DNA of 64,000 bases, taken from positions 17,425,047-17,489,046 of the forward strand of contig CM067072.1 in the NCBI GenBank assembly GCA_033980235.1, given 5' to 3'. The stretch comes from Diadema setosum. Its lineage: Eukaryota; Echinodermata; Echinoidea; Diadematoida; Diadematidae. Below are positions 56,229 through 64,000 of this stretch, one piece after another. A program made the position numbers and the translations under genes. Numbering within the stretch: position 1 is the stretch's first letter; each line of letters begins with the position of its first letter. Below the pieces are notes generated by a model. The model was given only the letters and a program-made list of their open reading frames with translations, made no database searches and was not told the origin of the DNA.

Positions 56229-57180
56229 AAGAGACCCGCGGGTCTAGCGCTCATCCCGAGTATCGCAAGTTCACCTTTCACGCAGTCACTAATCTAAATT
56301 ATTCACAGCTCTACTAAAACTTGACGAGGCATTCTCAAGTAGAAGATGAAAATGTACAATAAGGGCCCAAATTTTTTAAGATTCCTTAATTTGGGGGGAT
56401 TGGGGCCCCCTGGGGCCCTCTGGGTGGGGCATGGTGCCCATTTTGATAAATTGAGATCCTGACCCCCTAGGGATGCTACCTGCCAAGTTTGACGGAAATC
56501 CATCATGAGGTTTTCAGGAAGAAGATGAAAATGTACAATTCAGGCCCCCGTTTGTATTATCTTACAAGTGTAGCTCTATAACTTCTGATTCTAGAGATTT
56601 TTAAGATTCCTTCATTTTGAGGGGTTTGGATCCCCCTGGGGCGCCTGGGTGGGGCATGGTGCCCATCTTAACAAATTGAGATCCTAACCCCCTAGGGATG
56701 CTACCTGCCAAGTTTGGTGAAAATTGGTCATGGGGTTCTCAAGAAGAAGATGAAAATGTATAGTTTAGGCCCCATTAGGACCCCTCCCCTGGGTCCCAAG
56801 GGGGGCACCCCTGCTTCTGCCATGAACAAACTTGAAACTAGAGTCATCAATGTACTAACTCATAGTATTAACTTAGCTCTATCACTTCTGGTTCTAGAGA
56901 AGAAGATTTTTACAGATTCCTTAATTTGGGGGGGGGGGTTGGGCCCCCCTGGGGCCCCCTGGGTGGGGCATGGTTCCCATTTTAACAAATTGAGTTCCTA
57001 ACCCCCTAGGGATGCTACCTGCCAAGTTTGATGAAAATCAGTCTTGGGGTTTTCAAGAAGAAGATGAAAATGTAAAAAGTTTACCCACGACGCACGACGC
57101 ACGACGCACGACGCACGACGGACGCCGGAAGAAGGGCGATCGCAATAACTCACTTGAGCCTTTGGTTCAGGTGAGCTAAA
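56229..57180 (+). mobile_element. Pearl/Helitron-like element H4
   Basis: Left hairpin AGACCCGCGGGTCT. Internal units marked by CCCTAGGGATGCTACCTGCC recur at about 56464, 56691 and 57004. A (ACGACGC)n microsatellite spans about 57087-57120. The right hairpin is at 57149-57175 (CTCACTTGAGCC ... GGTTCAGGTGAG). Confidence 0.72.
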
Positions 57181-57471
57181 AAGCTATTTGGTGGCCCAAT
57201 TGGGCCCTTACAGATTGTGTACTTGTTTGTTTGTTTTTTGTTTTGTTTTTTAATAATAGTGGCCCATGGGTCACCAGCAGAAAACGGTTAGTGGTGAGCC
57301 CTGATTGTGTGCGAGAGGAAAGAACAAAAGTATGAGTACTACAGACTGTTATCTTTTTTAATTGAATTTCTCTTCATCTACAGCATGAACATCTCTCACA
57401 GTACACACTAAATGATTATTGATAAAGAGAGGGAGAAAACATACCTGCACTTGTGATGATGAGAGGAAAAA

Positions 57472-58330
57472 ACTAGAAATGTCGCTACAGCGACTGGTTA
57501 TACCCCCGCCAAACAACATTTCATAAGCTTTGGTCAAAACAACATTTCATAAGCTTTGGTCAAAAAACTGAGGAAGTAGTTAAATCCGCAAGATCTTTCC
57601 TTGATCTTCTGCCATTAATATGCCGTTACCATGGCAACGTACTTTCGGGTACTGTCGAAAAATGCGTCTTGCACATCTACAACCAAAGGCACACATCTGT
57701 ACCAAGTTTCATGGAAATTGGGCAAAAACTGAGGAAGTAGTTTGCAACACAAAATTTTCCATCATTTTGGCTCATAATATGTGAGCTGTTACCATGGCAA
57801 CATACTTTTTGTCACTGTCAAGAAATGTGTCATGCTGACCTATATCCTAAGACAAACATTCAATATGAATTCCATGAGAATTGAAAGAACACTGATGAAG
57901 CAGTTTTGCCATGAAGCATTTTGCCCTATATTTTACCAATAACATGCCGTTACCATGGCAACGCACTTTTTGCCACTGCGGAAATATGTGTCTTGCACAT
58001 TAACATATTCAGATGAACATCTGTACCTAATTTCATAAAAATTGATCAAAAACTGTGGGAGGAGTTCGCGACGCAAGATTTGTACCCATTTTTGCCCATA
58101 ATATGCTGTTACCATGGCAACGTACTTTTGGGTACTGTCAAAAAATACGTCTTGCACATCTACAACCCAAGGCACACATCTGTGCCAAGTTTTATGGGAA
58201 TCGGTTGAAAACTGAGGAAGTAGTTCGCGACGCAAGATTTGCAACGGACCGACCGCCCGACCGACCGCCCGACCGTCCGCTGATTCCTATTGTATATACC
58301 CCCTTCAAACTTCGTTTGGCGGGGGTATAA
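57472..58330 (+). mobile_element. Pearl/Helitron-like element H5 with X-box array
   Basis: Left end ACTAGAAATGTCGCTACAGC (hairpin GTCGCTACAGCGAC), then TATACCCCCGCC. Four internal units carry GTTACCATGGCAAC at 57625, 57788, 57949 and 58108 (spacing about 160). A CCGACCGCCCGA microsatellite spans 58246-58278. The right hairpin is at 58294-58329. Confidence 0.82.
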
Positions 58331-59253
58331 AAAAAAAGTTACAAGGTTCTCTGTACTTGTTGCTACTGCAATCCATGTACATGTTCATGTTCATGTGTCA
58401 TGTACATGAACATGAACCAGGGTTCACTGTATACACCTGCTTGATCTTGCATATTACCGGTATTCACAAGGAAACTGAAGATAGCATGGTAGACAACTCT
58501 GCAGTACAGCATACAATTTCATTAACGAGTTTGCCTGTTCCTGTGTATTTTTTAAAGGACTGCACAGGATGGGAAGATACACTGTACATGTACTATATAC
58601 ACAAAATCAGTCACTGGGGAGTATAAAGCCGGCATGCCAAAGACAAGGTTTGTAAAAAATGCATAGTACGCAGACAACACCCAATAAGAGTGAAAGCGTA
58701 ATACTGCTCACAGAGTTCAAATAATTGAAAACATGTCCAATCACTGGGGATATACATTGTATTGAGGCAAGACTTTGGAGGTTATTTTCAGAAATTTCAT
58801 TTGATTGTACATTCCTTTGATCTCGTAGAGATTGCCCAGGCAAATATGATTTCCTCCCAAAACTGCACCATGCAATTTTCTCGAACATAATTTCACGATA
58901 ATACATGGCATAGACATGTACAAAGTATCTCCCTTTTTTAACCTGTTAAGGACGGTTTGATTTTGCTACAACACGCAATTCCCATAGACACCATAGTATA
59001 CTCAGGACTCGTCCTCAACAGGTTATGTGTATAATGGTACACAACACAAAGACATGGCTGCTGTACAATGTGTATTACAAATCAATGCTGAGATTGTGTA
59101 TAAAGTCCCGATTCTAAAACATCCATATGGCACATACAGAATTGTTAAAAAGTGTACAATGTAAACGCACTCAAATTATTCTGACATACATGACATACAT
59201 GTATACCCCTCCTCCTTACTCGATACAATGACAATATGCTACAATGTACTGTA

Positions 59254-59494
59254 CAGTATACGCCAAATACTTCGCGAGGTTTTCATTTTCGCGAATTTCG
59301 CGAGTCAGCTGCTATTCGCGAAATTAAAGACACACAAAAATATTGACTCTGATCCCAATATGAATGTGACGTACGTGTGTACTCTTCTCCGTTCAGTACA
59401 GGACACCACGATCGCAAATTTAACTACTCACGAAATTGTCAGGGAATTCCCGTTTTGCGAAAATTTAGACTCGAGAAATAGATGGCGTATACGG
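59254..59494 (+). mobile_element. GTATACGCC MITE, copy e
   Basis: AGTATACGCCAAATACTTCG ... AGATGGCGTATACGG. Well preserved; the interior matches copies a and d closely. Confidence 0.88.
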
Positions 59495-59598
59495 TACATG
59501 GCTGTCTGCTTTGACACTGAGTTTGTTGAAGTTGCATGGTTGTTCTTTTTGAGTGTGTGTTCATAGCATATTATATCAGCCATGATCTACGTTGTACT

Positions 59599-59794
59599 AC
59601 TGTACGAGCTGAAATTTTCGCGAATTGCTACTAGGAGGACATTTTCACGTGTTGTTAATTTCGCAGTTGCGAGGTCTAACTGTACTCACCTATTGGCACA
59701 TTGTTATTTTCGCGTGTTGTTATTTTCGCGGTTCAAAGGCGATTCACAAAATTCGTGAAAATAAAACCACCGCGAAAATTTCAGCTCGTACAGT
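59599..59794. mobile_element. 196-bp MITE with 24-bp perfect inverted ends
   Basis: ACTGTACGAGCTGAAATTTT... at 59599-59622 is matched exactly in reverse at 59771-59794. Flanked by the 5-bp direct repeat GTACT on each side. TTTTCGCG words fill the interior. Confidence 0.9.
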
Positions 59795-59929
59795 GTACTT
59801 GTACAAATTCTTCAGCACTGAAGGTGTAGGTGAGTGTAATGGGCCAAGGGATTAACAGAAAGAAAAGAAACCTTTGGAGGATAAAAAAAAAGAGAGAATT
59901 ACCATCATTTATTTGTGCTTTGTGGTCTA

Positions 59930-60322
59930 TTAAAGGGACTGTACAGTACTGGTTGAGGTAGGGATTCATGTTTTGAACATTCCTAAGTGAGATAGTAAAA
60001 AGCCTCTTATGAAATATGCAAGAGCATGTAATTTTAAGAAGGATTCAACGTTTATTTGATGAAAATTGGTTTTCAAATGGCAACGATATCAAAAAAAGTC
60101 CTAATAATAAAAGGCGACATGCCCCAACTTTATTAGTATCTCTTTGTTTCACTTTGTTTTTGGATATCTCAGCCATTTCAAAACCGATTTTCATCAAATA
60201 AACTTTTGATACCCCTTAGAACTGCATGCTCTTTGACATCTCATCTAGAGTGGTTTCTGAATATCTCAGAAAACGTTAAAAGCTAACTCTTCACCTCGAC
60301 CAGAACTGTACACACCCTTTAA
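59930..60322. mobile_element. TTAAAGGGAC MITE, copy b
   Basis: Ends TTAAAGGGACTGTACAGTAC and GTACACACCCTTTAA are inverted. The interior GTTTTTGGATATCTCAGCCA and TTTTCATCAAATAAAC match 43068-43332. Confidence 0.8.
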
Positions 60323-62541
60323 ACAGATTATGGCTTCCCAGTACTGAAGGGTACAGCTGAACCACCTACATGTAATCTTAGATACAGAGTTCAGGTTTTT
60401 GGATCTCAGCCTTCCTGTCTAAAGATGCAGGTCCATACATGTACACTAGATGTGTGATGGACTGTTGCTCTTCACACAGTGTGTTGCAAAGTTTGAGTCA
60501 TCACTTCTTGTATTCCCTAGTTAAGTAGCCAGCATCTTTTGCATACCCTCAGAATATATAATCAGAGCTTGTTCAATGAGTAAATCTGGTGTAAACAACA
60601 CATGTGTTAGGTTATACCTCAAGCATGAATCAGGGAGAAATGTTTACTAATTCCGGTTTACAAAGAACTATGAATGTTTCAGATAACCTCTGATCTTTTC
60701 ATTTCCATTTACAGCAAAAGAATCTCCTTGAATTATTAGCAAACATGCTACAGGCTTGAGTACTGTACTGTATACATGTACATGTACAGTGTACTTATCA
60801 GTAAATGTACAATACACCTGAGTGTTGAGGCAAGTTACAGTTGTAGCTGTACAATATAACACCATATGTTTTGGTTTGGTTTTTTTAACAAAAAATAGCC
60901 TGTTTTCCAGGGGGTGGGGAGGGGGTAACTCACTTTGCCATGCATACACACACAGACAACTGTTTTGTCAGTACAATGGGAGCAGTTACACGTTTGTGTA
61001 CATGGTATGCCGAACACTTCTATAGGCTGTTGAACATATTTTTTTTTTTAATAAAAAAGCATAAAAATTAGAAGCTGATTATTGATTGCCTTTTCTGGGA
61101 ATCATTAAAAAAAACACATTCATTATTAATCATTCCTCTCATTTTTATTACAAAGGTCAGAGATACAACATTTACACTGTACCATTGTTTACTGGTTAAA
61201 CAACATTTACTAGTCCTTAAAATTAAGGTATGTGCGTAAAAAAAAAAAAAAATACCAGTATGCATGGCTTTGATAATAATTCTATGACCTTTTTTCTTTT
61301 TTTTTTTAAATGATGTCACATTAAGCCTACCTACGGCATAACTGAGATGATTAGCCATTGGGTGCCTACATAGATGGCAATGTCTAGTACAAAATGTTAT
61401 TGTAGCTCCTTCCCTATCATAATGAGAAAGACTCAACTTCCCACATAGGTATAAAAAGTTTGTTTAACATCATATCCAATATAGCTGGAACCCCTGGAAT
61501 AACTGAACATGATAACATACACTTGCACCTCATTACTTTCTATACTTTTTAGGGTCTATAACTTTCTCACGATCTAATTTTATTTGTGTCCAGAGCACTC
61601 CACAGAAAGGATTTGGCCCAATTGTTACAAATCATATAATACTTTTATTGCATGCTGGGGGCAAGGCTACCCTGCAACAATGATTTCGGGAGAAAAAGAA
61701 TGCATACAAACCTGTACATCAGTATGAAGACAACCTGAACATTCCCACACAGTTTTATATAAAATCAGTAAATTATATGGACCAACTGCTGATTCAATAG
61801 TTTGCATAGCAAACGAGGAAGTCTCACCATTACTGCATGTCTAATTGGATAACTATGCTAAGCACTTCTCACCTACAGCTGTACATGTAGCACACTTGCA
61901 GAAAGGTAGAACAAAAAACAAAGAAGGTGACCAGAGCAGATGGCAATGGAATGACAAGACACATTATAACAGGACCTTTGCACCTACTGTTATACAAGTA
62001 CTGTAAATCCAGTTTCCCTATTAAAAAGTCGAAACAGAGACTTCAATTGGATAGACCGATAAGACACTAGAAGGCTAATAGCACATTTGACAATGTACAA
62101 TCTCTGTGCTTCATGATCCAGCAATCTACAGTGTACGTCTTCATTTGTCCCGATAGAGTATGTAATCTATCAAGTAATATTTGGCAGAAGAATCACAATT
62201 TCTGGGAAAATTTAAAAAAAAAAAAAAAAAAGGTTAAAGGGGATGGCTAGTAACTGATCAGTGGAAATCAGTTAGAATGCTGGGGGATGATTGTTCTAAT
62301 AATTGTGGGATTCATTAAGAGTACATTATATATCTATTGTTGTGTGAAAATTATTTGCTTCAGAATGGTCTCATGTTCAAGTAATGTGCAGTTCAATTTT
62401 TCCAGGTTAGTATGCCTGTACAGTGATGGGGCAATCGTTAACGTAGCACTGAGCACCAACAGCCTGCTGGTAAATTGTAGAAATCTATGTATTACATGTA
62501 AAATACGTCTGGTCAGAAGAGTATTTTTATACAATGTAGAT

Positions 62542-62683
62542 CTGGGGGGTGTTTCATGAAACTTTTTGTCAGTGATTTACACCGACAACTGTTAAAAGCT
62601 ACTGAAATCCTTGTGTCTGATTGGCTGATAGCAGATTTGTCGGTGAAAACCTCCGACGAACTCGTTGATGAAACGCCCCCCAG
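62542..62683. mobile_element. TTTCATGAAA MITE, copy c
   Basis: CTGGGGGGTGTTTCATGAAA ... GATGAAACGCCCCCCAG. The core CCTTGTGTCTGATTGGCTGA is one or two bases from copies a and b. Confidence 0.8.
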
Positions 62684-63034
62684 AAGGCTAGTCATGATTC
62701 TACTTTTAGCCTACATTGCCGATTGGCTCGATTGGTAGACCAAGAAAGGTCAAGTGAGGTAGAGTAAAACCCCCAATTTTGATGTACAATTTTGATTTAC
62801 ATGTAAGCTTTTTTGCAATATTTTTTCAACTCAAATAATACTCTACAAAATCTATAATAATGTATGTTAAATATATCAACCTACATTTTCCCCCATATTG
62901 ATTTTTTAAAATCCATCATAAAATTTCACAGAATCCCCAAATATTATCACCTCGTCATTTCCCCAAAATTCAGAGATTCGTGCGCAATGTCAATACACGT
63001 ACAAAGGCCGATGAAAAATGAGCGTGCGCCATAC

Positions 63035-63187
63035 CTTGTTGGCGTAAGGTTGCATCGCGGATTTTGCGGCGCTTGTTCGTGTCTGAATTATGGTAACTCT
63101 GCACTTGCATTCAGCCCCTGTACATTTATTCACTGCATCAGCACGTATAGAGATTTTGTTTTTCCTCTGTGTTTTTGAGGATACCAT
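63035..63187 (-). other. Candidate upstream first exon or leader of RIC1
   Basis: Minus-strand ORF from ATG at 63187 (in-frame stop about 50 bases upstream) to a donor-like AACAAG|GTATGG at 63034. It ends in phase 0, so it could splice in frame to 52663. Its 51 residues are basic and Cys-containing and do not resemble the usual RIC1 N-terminus. It could be a 5' UTR exon, an alternative start, or chance. Confidence 0.25.
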
Positions 63188-63301
63188 CACACCCTGAGCT
63201 TGCGATAAGTGAAAAATCTCGCCACGGAACGGTGTAATTTTTCAATTTTTAGCGCTTTTTCGGCAACCCTGATTCTTTACACGGGATCTCATTCGCGCGC
63301 G

Positions 63302-63459
63302 CTTTGGAAAAGTTGCGGCGATTTTGCGTTTTTGACGGCAAAATTTGGGATTTTAGATGGGTTTTTGGAGGTGACTCAGGCTTTGGAAAAGTTGCGGCGA
63401 TTCTGCGTTTTTGACGGCAAAATTTGGGATTTTAGATGGGTTTTTGGAGGTGACTCGGG
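63302..63459. repeat. 79-bp tandem duplication
   Basis: Two head-to-tail copies, 63302-63380 and 63381-63459, each starting CTTTGGAAAAGTTGCGGCG. I count two differences in 79 bases, so it is a recent duplication. Confidence 0.95.
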
Positions 63460-63650
63460 CACTTTCCTGTGGTGAATGAGTTTGCCAGTATGTGAATCAA
63501 TGCGTGTGTTGTGACAGTAGAATTTGCTGGCTTGTGACAAGTGATAAGTGTCCAGATTTTGGAGGCCGGCCGAATATTGGGGCTTTTACTCTAGATGTAG
63601 ATCTAGAGAGAGCAGAGGTAGCTAGTACTACAGAGGACACTAACTATACA

Positions 63651-63687
63651 CAGCCCAGTCGCTGTAAAATAGCGACAGGGCTGTACC
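63651..63687. repeat. Short stem-loop
   Basis: ACAGCCC..TCGCT pairs with AGCGA..GGGCTGT around a short loop. It may be the end of a degraded mobile element. Confidence 0.5.
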
Positions 63688-63860
63688 GTCACGACCCACA
63701 ACACAAAGAGAGCTCAGCGATCGCATTGCAATTGCTTTGAGTTTTGATACTTAAGATCATTTTTGTTACCTCAAACTCATCTAATGTAAATCTTCATTAA
63801 TGAGACTTCATATCTGTGCTATCAATATTGACATAGGGTAACATCCCCAGTATTCGGTCA

Positions 63861-64000
63861 CTTAAAGGACAAGTTCACCTTCATTAACATAAGGATTAAG
63901 AGAATGCAGCAATATTAGTAGAACACATCAGTGAAAGTTTGAGGAAAATTGGACAATCGATGCAAAAGTTATGAATTTTTAAAACTTTTGTGTTGGAACC
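63861..64000. mobile_element. TTAAAGGACAAGTTCACC MITE, cut by window edge
   Basis: The last 140 bases match the left arm of the element at 53986-54561, with CTTAAAGGACAAGTTCACCT at the start and GAAAATTGGACAATCGATGC further in. Confidence 0.85.

Larger units (their letters stand above)
52664..63034 (-). other. Upstream intron or 5' region of RIC1, repeat-dominated
   Basis: Contains H3, H4, H5 and six other MITEs in 10 kb. I searched for a minus-strand exon encoding the usual RIC1 N-terminus (a Gly-Trp-Pro-Lys motif near the start and an Ile-Trp-Tyr/Phe at the end). I found none. Confidence 0.6.
62990..63480. promoter_or_regulatory. CpG-rich stretch, possible promoter
   Basis: This interval has clearly more CpG (e.g. 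CATTCGCGCGCGC, GTTGCGGCGATT) than the surrounding AT-rich DNA. It includes a 79-bp tandem duplication. Its place upstream of the first exon seen is compatible with a promoter or first exon of RIC1, but the sequence shows no TATA box or initiator that I trust. Confidence 0.3.

Noticed and set aside
57443..57467. A donor-like site CTGCAG... followed by GTATGT on the minus strand, as a possible RIC1 first exon
   Set aside because: No open frame matching RIC1 and no convincing start codon. It may be chance; kept only as a remote 5' UTR possibility.
1..64000. Search for tRNA, snRNA and rRNA genes
   Set aside because: No stretch with convincing cloverleaf A/B boxes or conserved RNA sequence was seen by eye. 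A covariance-model scan would be decisive and could not be run.

Overview
The window is eukaryotic, intron-rich, AT-rich DNA. It is packed with miniature transposons, minisatellites and microsatellites and has frequent TACATGTA words. The repeat types and the quality of the one protein match suggest a marine deuterostome invertebrate, most likely an echinoderm such as a sea urchin (moderate to low confidence; no species-specific marker was seen).

One protein-coding gene explains all the convincing coding sequence. It is the minus-strand orthologue of RIC1 (KIAA1432), the large subunit of the RIC1-RGP1 exchange factor for RAB6 at the Golgi. I could read 30 coding exons from 52663 (upstream) down to the stop codon at 6946. 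Every junction has GT/AG boundaries and a matching phase. The exons sum to 4158 nt, exactly 1386 codons including the stop. Compared with the vertebrate protein, only about the first 50 residues (the first coding exon) are missing. That exon is probably to the right of base 64000, or lies in the 10-kb interval 52664-63034 where I could not find it. A CpG-rich stretch at 63000-63480 may be promoter or first-exon DNA.

Layout: 1-6945 is 3' UTR and downstream sequence with a few MITEs. 6946-31000 holds the dense 3' two thirds of the gene (exons 8-30, short introns). 34004-35009 holds exons 6-7. 41199-45478 holds exons 2-5, with a 5'-truncated LINE tail between exons 5 and 4. 52556-52663 is exon 1 of those seen. 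52664-64000 is a repeat-rich intron or upstream region.

The introns are the more unusual part. At least five elements share one architecture: a left hairpin, a CCCCGCC-type tip, an internal array of about 150-300-bp units, a short GC-rich microsatellite and a terminal hairpin. They resemble the 'pearl' or Helitron-like elements known from marine invertebrates. Some carry arrays of RFX-type X-box palindromes, others AGGTCA direct repeats. There are also inverted-repeat MITEs with readable target duplications, a TTAA/CCCTAA piggyBac-type element, a pogo-like element and a 1-kb foldback. No tRNA, rRNA, CRISPR array, operon or prokaryote-type system was found.
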